This document shows positions 1 through 7,316 of a DNA stretch of 13,777 nt, piece after piece. The notes beneath the pieces are model-generated. The model saw only the letters and a list, made by a program, of their open reading frames with translations, was not told the DNA's origin and made no database searches. The translations under genes and the position numbers were made by a program. Source of the DNA: Desulfobacterales bacterium (GTDB lineage Bacteria; Desulfobacterota; Desulfobacteria; Desulfobacterales; 4be13); the NCBI GenBank assembly GCA_029934695.1, contig JAOZLU010000130.1, forward strand, positions 1 through 13,777. Direction: 5' to 3'. The stretch's first letter is position 1, and every line of letters begins with the position of its first letter.

Positions 1-486
1 AACCCGCCCCGGGGCATTCAGGCCGTGTATGTCTCGGCCGATGACGACGGACAGGACAATACCATTGTGAGCGGAACCGATGCCGAGGTCAGTCATGTCT
101 ATGCGGTCGCCGGCAATTACACAGTGAGTCTCACCGTGACCGACAATGCCGGGCAGACCGGTCCGGCCTCGTCACTCACCCTGAATATCGGAGGGAATCA
201 GCCGCCCGCGGCCCTGTTCGGATATTCCGGGCAGATGACAGCCGACGCACTGATCACTTTTGATGCGTCCGCATCATCCGATCCCGATGGCCGTGATCTC
301 ACTTACGCCTGGGATTTTGACGGCGACGGTGAGACAGACGGGACCGGCTCAGTTGTGAGCCGTGCGTTCATCCCCGGGATTCGGACGCTTCCCTGTTCTT
401 CTCCACCTTGGTGTAAAGCTCATCTCCTTCGATCATCATCTGAAAACACTGGAGCAGGCATTGAGGCTCAGTATAAATCTCTTTGA
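1..486 (+). CDS. PKD-domain surface protein, 3' fragment, disrupted end
   Basis: The reading frame is open from the first base, so the gene begins outside the window; the GTG at 25 is only an internal codon. It encodes the end of one PKD (polycystic-kidney-disease, Ig-like) domain, with the typical HVYAVAGNYTVSLTVTDNAG strand, then NQPPAA and a second PKD domain with TFDASASSDPDG and YAWDFDGDGETDG. Such domains are usual spacers in secreted or cell-surface proteins of marine bacteria. The second domain stops abruptly after about position 370, where a strand like YTVTLTV is expected. The remaining codons to the TGA at 484-486 (rich in Pro, Cys and Ser) do not resemble a PKD domain and lie antisense to a probable transposase remnant. 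I therefore read this as a truncated gene whose last 37 or so codons are junk. The function of the whole protein cannot be told from the fragment. Confidence 0.7.
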   Translation, partial: NPPRGIQAVYVSADDDGQDNTIVSGTDAEVSHVYAVAGNYTVSLTVTDNAGQTGPASSLTLNIGGNQPPAALFGYSGQMTADALITFDASASSDPDGRDLTYAWDFDGDGETDGTGSVVSRAFIPGIRTLPCSSPPWCKAHLLRSSSENTGAGIEAQYKSL

Positions 487-523
487 AGATATTCCGGAAG
501 CTTTGGAATGGTGAGTAAAAGCT
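368..523 (-). pseudogene. Probable DDE transposase remnant
   Basis: On the minus strand an open stretch of 51 codons runs between an in-frame TAA (524-526) and a TGA (368-370). It has no start of its own. Its centre reads MMIEGDELYTKVEKN followed by REASESRG. I recall the pattern EGDELYTKVxKN...SxGWT from IS1-like DDE transposases, in which the Asp of GDE would be a catalytic acid; this is memory, not a search. The terminal TGA may be the mutated Trp codon of GWT or simply the junction with the PKD gene. Only an internal piece remains, with no terminal inverted repeats visible. On the plus strand the same bases give an open frame ending at 514 that I judged less convincing. Confidence 0.4.
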
Positions 524-558
524 TTAATGGGATATAAATAAATAAGGAAAAAACACTC

Positions 559-1173
559 ATGAAACCGGATGAGATAGAAGCATCAAGTTTTAAAATAATA
601 GATGAGGAAGCAGGGGGACATGAGTTTTCTCCCCAGAAGTGGAATATTGTGCGGAGAATGATTCATACCTCAGCGGACTTTGACTACATGAAAACGGTCC
701 GGTTTCATCCAGAGGCCATTCATGCAGGGCTGAATGCCATTCGACAGGGAAAACCCATTATTACGGACACGCACATGGCAAAAGCCGGGATTCGTAAAAA
801 AGAACTGGAAGCCTTCGGCGTTTCTCTGGACTGTCTTATTACTGATGAGAATGTATCAAGAGTCGCCAAAGAGACAGGGTCAACCCGGGCCCAGGTCGCT
901 GTGGACGTGTCGTTCCCCTTGATGAAAGGCGGCATTTATGTGATAGGAAATGCACCCACGGCATTATTACGTCTGCTTGAACTTATGGAAGCGGAAAAGA
1001 CCAGGCCCGCGCTTATTATCGGATTTCCCGTAGGTTTTGTAAATGCAGCGGAATCAAAGGCCGCACTCATAGAAACGGATGTTCCGCACATCTCAAACAC
1101 AGGCAGAAAAGGCGGCTCAAACATTGCCGCCAGTGCGGTGAACGCTTTGTTAAAAATGGCAATTCAGAAATAA
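559..1173 (+). CDS. cbiC: Precorrin-8X / cobalt-precorrin-8 methylmutase
   Basis: This cytoplasmic enzyme of corrin synthesis moves the methyl group from C11 to C12 to turn (cobalt-)precorrin-8 into (cobalt-)hydrogenobyrinate or cobyrinate. The 204-residue protein has the family's usual length. The segment RRMIHTSADFD carries His36, matching the catalytic His of CobH/CbiC; further family signatures are GKPIITDTHMAKAGI, IGNAPTALLRLLEL, GFPVGFVNAAESK and the C-terminal GRKGGSNIAASAVNALL. The start at 559 is preceded by TAAGGA at 543-548, ten bases upstream. It is the first gene of the cobalamin cluster, although it acts last among the enzymes encoded here, and it is separated from cbiL by 163 bases holding a repeat and a hairpin. 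No clear promoter or cobalamin riboswitch is seen upstream, where the transposase remnant lies. Confidence 0.95.
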   Translation: MKPDEIEASSFKIIDEEAGGHEFSPQKWNIVRRMIHTSADFDYMKTVRFHPEAIHAGLNAIRQGKPIITDTHMAKAGIRKKELEAFGVSLDCLITDENVSRVAKETGSTRAQVAVDVSFPLMKGGIYVIGNAPTALLRLLELMEAEKTRPALIIGFPVGFVNAAESKAALIETDVPHISNTGRKGGSNIAASAVNALLKMAIQK

Positions 1174-1183
1174 ATAACTTACA

Positions 1184-1247
1184 GTTCGCTCCGTTCAGAT
1201 TGATAAATCCGAACTGTTTCCACCGGATTTAGCAATCCCGCGGGAGC
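1184..1247 (+). repeat. Twin-hairpin repeat, copy 1 (between cbiC and cbiL)
   Basis: Two adjacent imperfect palindromes: GTTCAGATT-gata-AATCCGAAC at 1193-1214 (eight of nine pairs) and a second with core GGATT-tagc-AATCC at 1225-1238, then GCGGGAGC. The order and the cores match the copies at 7731-7806 and 13372-13590. It lies in the longest gap of the cobalamin cluster. Confidence 0.75.
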
Positions 1248-1281
1248 TACTTGGCCAGAGGTGTGCTGGGCCAAGTAAGCT
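1245..1281 (+). other. Intercistronic hairpin before cbiL
   Basis: AGCTACTTGGCC (1245-1256) pairs with GGCCAAGTAAGCT (1269-1281), giving a 12-bp stem with a single bulged A and a 12-base loop. There is no following T-run, so it is not an ordinary terminator. It could act in mRNA processing or be part of a mobile repeat. It directly abuts the twin-hairpin repeat. Confidence 0.55.
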
Positions 1282-1336
1282 ACTGGATCAAAGGGGTAAA
1301 TGAGCCAAAATTGCGGACTGTCAGAAAATAAAGTGG

Positions 1337-2065
1337 ATGATAAATAAAATGAACCAGAAAATCGGAAAATTATACGGCATCGGTGTCGGTCCCGGTGATC
1401 CTGAACTGATCACGCTTAAATCTGCAAGAATACTGAATACAGTGGATGTCATTTTTGCAGCAGCATCAACGAAGAATAATTACAGTCTGGCTGTAAACAT
1501 CGCAAAACCCCATATCCCGGACAAAACGCCGCTCAGGATGCTTGCTTTTCCCATGACAAAAGACGAGGAGGAAACCCAGACGGCGTGGAAGGATCATGCG
1601 CTGACCATTCTGAAGGAACTGGAACAGGGCAATGACGCGGCTTTTTTAACTTTGGGCGACCCCATGACATACTCCACTTATGCGTATGTACTAAGGCATA
1701 TTCAGGCGTTGGCTCCTGACCTGCCTGTGGAAACCATACCTGGTATTACATCATATCAGGCAGCCGCAGCTTGTCTGAATACGCCACTTGTGGAGGGTGA
1801 GGAATCCTTTCTTCTTGTATCGGGTGTCAAGGGCGGAGACCGCCTGAGAGATGTCTCCGGCAAGCCGGAAAATGTTGTTTTCTTAAAAGCATACAAGAAT
1901 GCGGGAGATATAAACGCCGCACTTGAAGAAACCGGTCTGTTCAAAAACTGTGTCGGCGTGATGAACTGCGGGCGCAGCAACCAGGAAATCATCAATGATA
2001 TCAGTAAATTTAATACAAAAACACCAGATTACTGGACTCTGATTATCGCAAAGCAGAAAAAATAA
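1337..2065 (+). CDS. cbiL: (Cobalt-)precorrin-2 C20-methyltransferase
   Basis: This SAM-dependent enzyme methylates C20 of (cobalt-)precorrin-2 to give (cobalt-)precorrin-3. It is named cbiL in the anaerobic route and cobI in the aerobic one; the neighbouring cbiD argues for the anaerobic name. The 242-residue protein belongs to the tetrapyrrole methylase family: KLYGIGVGPGDPELITLKSA at residues 11-30 contains the SAM-site GxGxGDPE motif, LTLGDPMTYSTY lies at 105-115, ETIPGITSYQAAAA at 132-145 and VFLKAYKN at 181-188. Neither the ATG at 1337 nor the one at 1349 (MNQKIGKLYG) has a good ribosome binding site. The second start fits the usual short N-terminus and has a weak GGAT ten bases upstream, so the true start may be 1349. 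The TAA stop directly abuts the ATG of cbiD, which suggests coupled translation. Confidence 0.93.
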   Translation: MINKMNQKIGKLYGIGVGPGDPELITLKSARILNTVDVIFAAASTKNNYSLAVNIAKPHIPDKTPLRMLAFPMTKDEEETQTAWKDHALTILKELEQGNDAAFLTLGDPMTYSTYAYVLRHIQALAPDLPVETIPGITSYQAAAACLNTPLVEGEESFLLVSGVKGGDRLRDVSGKPENVVFLKAYKNAGDINAALEETGLFKNCVGVMNCGRSNQEIINDISKFNTKTPDYWTLIIAKQKK

Positions 2066-3175
2066 ATGGCTGAAAAAAAACTTAAATCCGGCTTTACCAC
2101 CGGTGCAGCCGCGGCCGCGGCCGCAAAGGGCGCGTTGAGTTATCTTCTTGAAGGCGAATCTCCTTCCTGTGTTGAGATTGAACTGCTAACCGGCGATCCT
2201 GTTTTTATACAGATGCATCATTGCTCGCTCGAAGGGAAAAGAGCAATATGCTCCGTAATCAAGGACGCGGGAGATGATCCGGACATAACGCACCAGGCTG
2301 AAATCGGCGCAAGCGTTATGCTTTTGGATAACGGAAATCAGGACGATGTTGTCATCACCGGAGGAAAAGGTGTCGGCAGGGTCACAAAACCGGGCCTTGA
2401 GATTTCGCCCGGAGAGCCGGCCATAAATTCAGGCCCGAGGAAAATGATCACCCAGTCTGTTCATGATGTTCTCAGAAAACATCGTATTCGCAAAGCGGTT
2501 GAGGTTCAAATTTTTGTGCCTGAAGGCGAATCACTGGCCCTGAAGACCTTAAATTCGAGACTTGGCATCATGGGCGGCATCTCCATTCTGGGAACCACAG
2601 GCATCGTCAGGCCAATGTCCCATGATGCCTATATTGCGACTATAAAATCCGCCCTGTCTGTAGCACACGCCGCAGGACTTGACAGAGTTGTGCTGACCAC
2701 GGGCCGGCGAAGCGAAAGATATGCCCAGATGATGATGAAAGAATTGCCGGAAGAGGCGTTTGTTCAAATCGGGGATTTCTTCAAAATCTCTCTGGAAACC
2801 GCATCTGAAAATGGATTTGAGAACATTACACTGGCTATTTTTTTTGGGAAAGCCCTGAAAATGGCCCAGGGCATTCCTCATACCCATGCTGCCAAATCAG
2901 CATTGACCATGCATAAGCTTTCAAAATGGTCGCGGGATATCACAAAAGACGAAGCCCTTGCCCAGCATATATTATCCGCCAATACAGCCCGACATGCGCT
3001 TGATCTGGTACGCGGCAAGCATTCTGAACTTATCTCTCATGTTGGGAAATTGGTGGTTCAGTCGGCCAAATCTTATGCCGGCGCAGATGTTCGCATCCGC
3101 GCCGTCATCTTTGACTATCACTCAGACGTTATCTTTGATTATCACCCAGACGTTATTTTTGATTCAAACAACTAA
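2066..3175 (+). CDS. cbiD: Cobalt-precorrin-5B C1-methyltransferase
   Basis: CbiD catalyses C1 methylation of cobalt-precorrin-5B to cobalt-precorrin-6A and is a marker of the anaerobic, early-cobalt-insertion pathway. Signatures seen: an N-terminal KSGFTTGAAAAAAAKGAL at residues 7-24 (many homologues have a Cys in the Ala run), VIKDAGDDPD at 64-73, ITGGKGVGRVTKPGL at 97-111 followed by GEPAINSGPRKM, and NSRLGIMGGISILGTTGIVRP at 163-183. The length of 369 fits the family. The start codon follows the cbiL stop without a gap. There is no strong ribosome binding site, so translation is probably coupled. The last 24 residues are odd: an eight-residue unit (VIFDYHSD, VIFDYHPD, then VIFDSNN) arises from a 24-bp tandem duplication and looks like a recent, non-conserved extension of the C-terminus. 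Confidence 0.95.
   Translation: MAEKKLKSGFTTGAAAAAAAKGALSYLLEGESPSCVEIELLTGDPVFIQMHHCSLEGKRAICSVIKDAGDDPDITHQAEIGASVMLLDNGNQDDVVITGGKGVGRVTKPGLEISPGEPAINSGPRKMITQSVHDVLRKHRIRKAVEVQIFVPEGESLALKTLNSRLGIMGGISILGTTGIVRPMSHDAYIATIKSALSVAHAAGLDRVVLTTGRRSERYAQMMMKELPEEAFVQIGDFFKISLETASENGFENITLAIFFGKALKMAQGIPHTHAAKSALTMHKLSKWSRDITKDEALAQHILSANTARHALDLVRGKHSELISHVGKLVVQSAKSYAGADVRIRAVIFDYHSDVIFDYHPDVIFDSNN
3104..3172 (+). repeat. 24-bp tandem repeat in the 3' end of cbiD
   Basis: Two full 24-bp units (3104-3127 and 3128-3151) and a partial third (3152-3172) encode VIFDYHSD, VIFDYHPD and VIFDSNN. The period is a multiple of three, so the frame is kept. The units differ at a few bases, which points to slippage or duplication followed by drift. 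Confidence 0.85.
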
Positions 3176-3200
3176 GAAAATCCTCGTAGAAAATCCTCGT
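3175..3200 (+). repeat. 13-bp tandem duplication after cbiD
   Basis: AGAAAATCCTCGT occurs at 3175-3187 and again, immediately adjacent, at 3188-3200. The second copy runs into the left arm of the palindrome at 3196-3224. Confidence 0.85.
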
Positions 3201-3224
3201 TCCCAGGCTCCGCCTGGGAACGAG
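3196..3224. repeat. 13-bp-stem palindromic repeat between cbiD and cbiET
   Basis: CTCGTTCCCAGGC (3196-3208) and GCCTGGGAACGAG (3212-3224) are exact reverse complements with a three-base loop (TCC). I recall this GTTCCCAGGCTCCGCCTGGGAAC type of palindrome as a widely dispersed small repeat in several bacterial lineages, often giving spurious LVPRRSLGTR translations, as it does here on the minus strand. It lacks a T-run and sits within a cluster of genes read in the same direction, so it is a poor terminator candidate. Confidence 0.85.
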
Positions 3225-3261
3225 TGAGCGCATTATGAAAACAAGTGAGCGCATTATGAAA
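3223..3261 (+). repeat. Duplicated start region of cbiET
   Basis: AGTGAGCGCATTATGAAA is present at 3223-3240 and 3244-3261, with a 21-bp period. Each copy contains an ATG in the cbiET frame (3235 and 3256), preceded by the same 12 bases, so the translation initiation region itself has been copied in frame. Confidence 0.85.
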
Positions 3262-4476
3262 CCAATATCCATCATCGGAATGGGACTCTCTCCCGAGGAT
3301 CTCACAGCAGGACATTTGCGACAAATTGAGCAGGCCGACATTCTAATCGGCGGAAAGCGGTTCCTTGATTTTTTCAAAGATCATCCGGGAGCTAAAAAAG
3401 AAATTACCGGGAAGATCAAAGACATCATAGAATACATAAGACATTGGATGGAGGAGAAAACGATTGTGGTTCTTGCCTCCGGTGATCCCCTGTTTTTTGG
3501 CATCGGCTCTTTGCTGGCAGAATCGCTGGGTTCGGAAAATGTCCTGATATACCCGAATATTTCCTCGGTCTCGGCAGCCTTTTCCCGCATCAAAGAACCA
3601 TGGCATGATGCCCATGTTATCAGTATGCACGGCAGGCGTTGCGAGGGTGCGCTTTTCCGTGCGCTTGTCGAGAAAGATAAGATTGCCCTGTTTACCGACC
3701 CTGTGAGAAATCCCGCATGGCTGGCAAAATATCTCCTTGAAAGGAAAATGACGGATTTTCGCTTATGCGTTCTTGAACAACTTGGCACACCTTCTGAGCG
3801 TGTGAACTGGTATGATCCTGAGAAGGCAGCGGATATGCAGTTTGCCGATCCCAATCTGGTGATTTTAAAGCGTGTGCCTTCCGATTCGGAGCAAAGCAGC
3901 AGGGAAAGGAAACTTTGTCTTGGAATGTCCGAAAAATCCTACGAACACGAACAAGGGCTTATTACCAAAGCAGAGGTAAGGGCTGTGACGCTTTCAAAGC
4001 TTTGCCTCAGGTCGGAGCATATATTATGGGACCTCGGCGCGGGGAGTGGCTCTGTTTCCATAGAAGCTGCCTTGTTTATAAAACAGGGGAGAATCTTCGC
4101 GGTTGAACAGAAATCCGATAGGATAGAACAGATTAAAATGAATCAGAAACGCTTTGGCGTGAAAAATATGAAAATCATCCGCACAGTGCTTCCGGAGGGT
4201 CTTGAGGAGCTGCCCCGACCTGACCGGATATTTATCGGCGGCGGCGGCAGATATCTTGCAAACATTGTTAAAATTGCTTCCGCTTATCTCAAAGAAGACG
4301 GCATCATGGTCATTAACACAGTTCTCCTCGCCAATATTCAGACAGTCCTTGACGTGTTTAAACATATCGGATTTAAATCCCGGGTGGTTCAGATTCAAAT
4401 CAGCCGCGGCAGAGAAATGCCTTGGGGAGAAAGACTTGAGGCGCAGAATCCTGTGTGGATTATTTCAGGGACCTGA
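3235..4476 (+). CDS. cbiET: Precorrin-6Y C5,15-methyltransferase/decarboxylase, CbiE-CbiT fusion
   Basis: This bifunctional enzyme (CobL-like) methylates C5 and C15 of the corrin ring and removes the acetate side chain at C12. Counting from the ATG at 3256, the CbiE domain spans about residues 1-205 (ISIIGMGLSPEDLT at the N-terminus, LASGDPLFFGIGSLL at 73-87, tetrapyrrole methylase fold). The CbiT domain spans about 222-406: LGMSEKSYEHEQGLITKAEVRA, the SAM-binding LWDLGAGSGSVSIEAA at 257-272, AVEQ at 282-285 and RIFIGGGG at 324-331. Both domains look complete. The start is ambiguous because the initiation region is duplicated: 3235 gives 413 residues, 3256 gives 406 and fits the family N-terminus better. 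No strong Shine-Dalgarno sequence precedes either one. The TGA stop forms the first bases of a hairpin repeat. Confidence 0.94.
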   Translation: MKTSERIMKPISIIGMGLSPEDLTAGHLRQIEQADILIGGKRFLDFFKDHPGAKKEITGKIKDIIEYIRHWMEEKTIVVLASGDPLFFGIGSLLAESLGSENVLIYPNISSVSAAFSRIKEPWHDAHVISMHGRRCEGALFRALVEKDKIALFTDPVRNPAWLAKYLLERKMTDFRLCVLEQLGTPSERVNWYDPEKAADMQFADPNLVILKRVPSDSEQSSRERKLCLGMSEKSYEHEQGLITKAEVRAVTLSKLCLRSEHILWDLGAGSGSVSIEAALFIKQGRIFAVEQKSDRIEQIKMNQKRFGVKNMKIIRTVLPEGLEELPRPDRIFIGGGGRYLANIVKIASAYLKEDGIMVINTVLLANIQTVLDVFKHIGFKSRVVQIQISRGREMPWGERLEAQNPVWIISGT

Positions 4477-4512
4477 AGACCTCCGAGGTTTCACAACTCC
4501 GGAGGTCTGAGA
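4474..4512. terminator. Hairpin repeat between convergent cbiET and acylase gene
   Basis: AGACCTCCG (4477-4485) pairs perfectly with CGGAGGTCT (4500-4508) across a 14-base loop. It fills the 42-base gap between two convergent genes, so it could end transcription from both sides, though neither strand has a clear T-run. The same 39 bp, with 29 identities and no gaps, recur at 8557-8595, so this is also a dispersed repeat. Confidence 0.55.
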
Positions 4513-4518
4513 ACAGCA

Positions 4519-7278
4519 TCAGTCAAAGAGAGGGAATGGTCTGTGTGCAAAGGTGTCGTAAACATCTGTCATGCCGAGGAAATTCTCATCGAAAACAGGT
4601 GTCCCGTCCGCTCCCATGAGAATATTTCCGGACTGTCCCAGCGGAAACATGCTTTCAATACGCACCGGGCCCGAATCCCCAAATTCCACGCAATGAGCAT
4701 AAGTGGAGCGTGATGAGACCGGCAAAGAATGCACAACACCGATCATCTCATGAGCGTATTCGATATTTCCCCTTGCATTGATTCCCCAGGGTTGCTCCCC
4801 CAAGTCAGCAAGGACATTGTCCAATGCCTGAACAATGATCGCCTCCCCAGTCTGGGGCGCATCAGGATCGGAAAGATTCTGGAACCAGTTGTAATTGTTC
4901 ACGATACTCGGAGAAGTCCCTGAAAGGCCGTGAAGCAGAACATTGAACATCACTCTTACTTCCTGACCGTCCCCCAGTTCGTCCTCGAAAGTCAGCCGGA
5001 TGACTTCCCGAATCCAGCCATTCATCAGAATCCAGGCATCAGCACGGGTGGTCCCTGTGGCCCAGTTCGACTTGCCGCCTTCCACAAAATGGCCGTCCCA
5101 TCCCTCAAAGATCGCCAAAGCTGCATTGCGAGCCTCCCCGGGATCCGCCTGAACTGCGGCGGAAAAGTCATTTTTCACAAATTCCCACGGATTCCCTCCG
5201 TCACCATATCTGCGTCCGAATCCGCTTTCAAAATCGGTCAGTGAATCAGTGGTGGCAATGTGAAGTGCCAAATCCCTGACATCTTCAAAGGTGAGGCTGT
5301 CATGGTCGGAGAGGTAATCTATGATAACGTGTCCCCTGTGGAAGGGGCCGAAGAAATAAGACTTCGAGTTGGCAGAGTTTCCGTAGCCGGAGCTGGTCTT
5401 GCTGTTCCATCCGCCGTAGAATCCCTGGGCGGTATTGCGATCTGTGGATTTGGGGTTCAGTATTGCCGCATCCCATTCCAGAGGTGCTGATCCGGGAGTG
5501 AAGCCCTGTGGGAAACGATATTCACCAGCAGGCCGCACCGGATCACGGCCGGACATCCAGTAGGCTATGTTTCCGTCCCTGTCCGCATAACAGAAGTGCT
5601 GAGAGACAGCCACAAGGTCTATCCCTTCTCCGAATTCGTCCATGCTGGAGGCACGGGCGAGTGAGATGAGAGATCTGACCATATCAAGTTCATATCCCCA
5701 ATGTGCGTATTTCCAGGCGATGATCGGATTTGCCGGATCCGGCGTATAAGTTGTCGGATCGTATGGAAGCGGATTGACAACAGGCCCGTGAGAAGTTCTG
5801 AATACCGGCAGTTCGATATCGGCCTGCCCTGCAACTCTTATGGTTTCCATTCTGTGCAGAGTCACGGCAGAAGGGTCTTCAATGTAGTAATCCATGGTGC
5901 GGGCGTGTCCCACCTGCATGGACCAGGCGTGATGCGGTGTGCGTCCGATGATGATTCCGGGTATTCCCGCGACCGTCATTCCGGAAACATTCAGTCCGCC
6001 GGCCCTGACAGATCCTTCAAGAACAATGGACGGTGCTGAGAAGCTGAATCCCTGGTCCATCTGAGGGCCTGAATAAATGATCGGATTTCCGGATTTGGTT
6101 TTCTCCTTTCCCACGACCCATGCGTAACTTCCCATCTTCACATACGCATTGATTTTTTCCATATTTTCGATGGCGTTGGTGCGAGTTTCAGCCATGCGGC
6201 CGGCAACAGCCCTGAGATCGGGAAAGCCCGAAGGCAAAGCACTGAGTGATGCCTGGCCTGCGGCCTTCCCTGATCTTGCTCCGCTGTCAGGAATATAGGT
6301 CGGTGAATCAGGATCATTGTCCCATCGCAAATCCTGGAACATTGCCATGACATCGTTCGGAAATTTCATCGCAAGTTCCTGATAAAGTGCGGCATTGTCA
6401 ATCTGCCCCTGTGTCGTGCCTTCGCCGTCGAAAAATCTCAGCAGCAGTGCCATCCAGGACAGCACATCCCTGGATGTCCAGTCTTCGGGCACAAACTCGG
6501 TTCCCAGGTTGGCTCCCAGGGCCTTGAACTCAAAAGGAAGAAGGGATCTGTCAGCCCGAACTTCGGCGATACGCCGGTTAAAGCCGGCCACATACCCGTT
6601 GAGGATGTCCTGTGATTCAGAATCAAGACGGTCAAAAGCGTCATCCAGTTCTTGATCGGAATAGCCGATGGTACGGACGAAAATGTCTGTTTCCAACTGG
6701 TCCGGGCCAAAGATTTCCGCCAGTCTCCCGCGGCCGCTCCGTCTGTATTTCTCAGCCTGCCACAGCCGGTCTGTGGCAACTGCATAGCCCATAGCCTCAT
6801 AAACATCATGGAGACTTGCGTTGTCAGGTCCGGTGATGAACCAGACACCTCTTTCATCCCGGGCGGTTTGAAGCGATTCCGTCACTGTGATATGAGCTGA
6901 CACACTTGCCGCGACCCCGTCGCTGTCCCTGACAGTAAGTGTCACTGTATGGGTTCCCGGGGACAGATCGTTTCTGGTAAAAGAATCACCTGTGCCGATA
7001 TCGCCGTCCTTGTCAGATGTCCAGGTAAGCACACTGCCGGTCAGGGTTCCGTCTTCCGCGTCATTTCCGGTGCCGCTGAAAGTGATTGCGTCACCTTTTT
7101 TATAGGTGCCGCTGTCCAAAGGGGAAATAATACTGGCAGTCGGCGTTTCGTTTCCATCAGAATCACTGCTGCAACCGGTGACAAACGCGGCAATGAATCC
7201 CAGTGCAATGACAAATCCCCAACGTACGCAGGGAAAGGTCTGAAATCGTTTTTTCTGATTGTTTCTGTTTGTAACCAT
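4519..7278 (-). CDS. Penicillin-acylase-family lipoprotein (Ntn-hydrolase)
   Basis: The 919-residue product is a probable envelope-anchored amidohydrolase of the penicillin amidase family, whose members cleave acyl-amide bonds of beta-lactams, acyl-homoserine lactones or related compounds; the substrate here is unknown. A basic N-terminus and hydrophobic stretch end in the lipobox VTGC (Cys36). Residues about 45-133 form a PKD/Ig-like domain (TASIISPLDSGTYKKGDAIT ... THTVTLTVRDSDG). The alpha part begins near 140, with MGYAVATDRLWQAEKYRRSG and GRLAEIFGPDQLETD at 163-198. The predicted autoprocessing site is Gly383-Ser384 in MGSYAWVVG, making Ser384 the N-terminal nucleophile of a 536-residue beta chain. 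RTSHGPVVN (494-502) follows. Most relatives have Asn after the Ser; here it is Tyr. The start has AAGGAG at 7291-7296, 12 bases upstream, which is rather far. The likely promoter is at 7590-7618, beyond a broken small ORF and a repeat. It is convergent with cbiET. Confidence 0.9.
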   Translation of the reverse strand: MVTNRNNQKKRFQTFPCVRWGFVIALGFIAAFVTGCSSDSDGNETPTASIISPLDSGTYKKGDAITFSGTGNDAEDGTLTGSVLTWTSDKDGDIGTGDSFTRNDLSPGTHTVTLTVRDSDGVAASVSAHITVTESLQTARDERGVWFITGPDNASLHDVYEAMGYAVATDRLWQAEKYRRSGRGRLAEIFGPDQLETDIFVRTIGYSDQELDDAFDRLDSESQDILNGYVAGFNRRIAEVRADRSLLPFEFKALGANLGTEFVPEDWTSRDVLSWMALLLRFFDGEGTTQGQIDNAALYQELAMKFPNDVMAMFQDLRWDNDPDSPTYIPDSGARSGKAAGQASLSALPSGFPDLRAVAGRMAETRTNAIENMEKINAYVKMGSYAWVVGKEKTKSGNPIIYSGPQMDQGFSFSAPSIVLEGSVRAGGLNVSGMTVAGIPGIIIGRTPHHAWSMQVGHARTMDYYIEDPSAVTLHRMETIRVAGQADIELPVFRTSHGPVVNPLPYDPTTYTPDPANPIIAWKYAHWGYELDMVRSLISLARASSMDEFGEGIDLVAVSQHFCYADRDGNIAYWMSGRDPVRPAGEYRFPQGFTPGSAPLEWDAAILNPKSTDRNTAQGFYGGWNSKTSSGYGNSANSKSYFFGPFHRGHVIIDYLSDHDSLTFEDVRDLALHIATTDSLTDFESGFGRRYGDGGNPWEFVKNDFSAAVQADPGEARNAALAIFEGWDGHFVEGGKSNWATGTTRADAWILMNGWIREVIRLTFEDELGDGQEVRVMFNVLLHGLSGTSPSIVNNYNWFQNLSDPDAPQTGEAIIVQALDNVLADLGEQPWGINARGNIEYAHEMIGVVHSLPVSSRSTYAHCVEFGDSGPVRIESMFPLGQSGNILMGADGTPVFDENFLGMTDVYDTFAHRPFPLFD

Positions 7279-7316
7279 AATAAATTCACTCTCCTTAATT
7301 TTAGGATTAAAAAAAA

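Noticed and set aside
401..514. Plus-strand open frame LHLGVKLISFDHHLKTLEQAL..., possibly a PIN-like toxin remnant
   Set aside because: It is antisense to the better-matching transposase-like stretch (EGDELYTKVEKN), which explains the openness of this frame.
487..1336. Cobalamin riboswitch upstream of or within the cbi cluster
   Set aside because: No B12-box-like GCCACTG or extended aptamer-like structure was found before cbiC or between cbiC and cbiL; the latter gap is explained by repeats.
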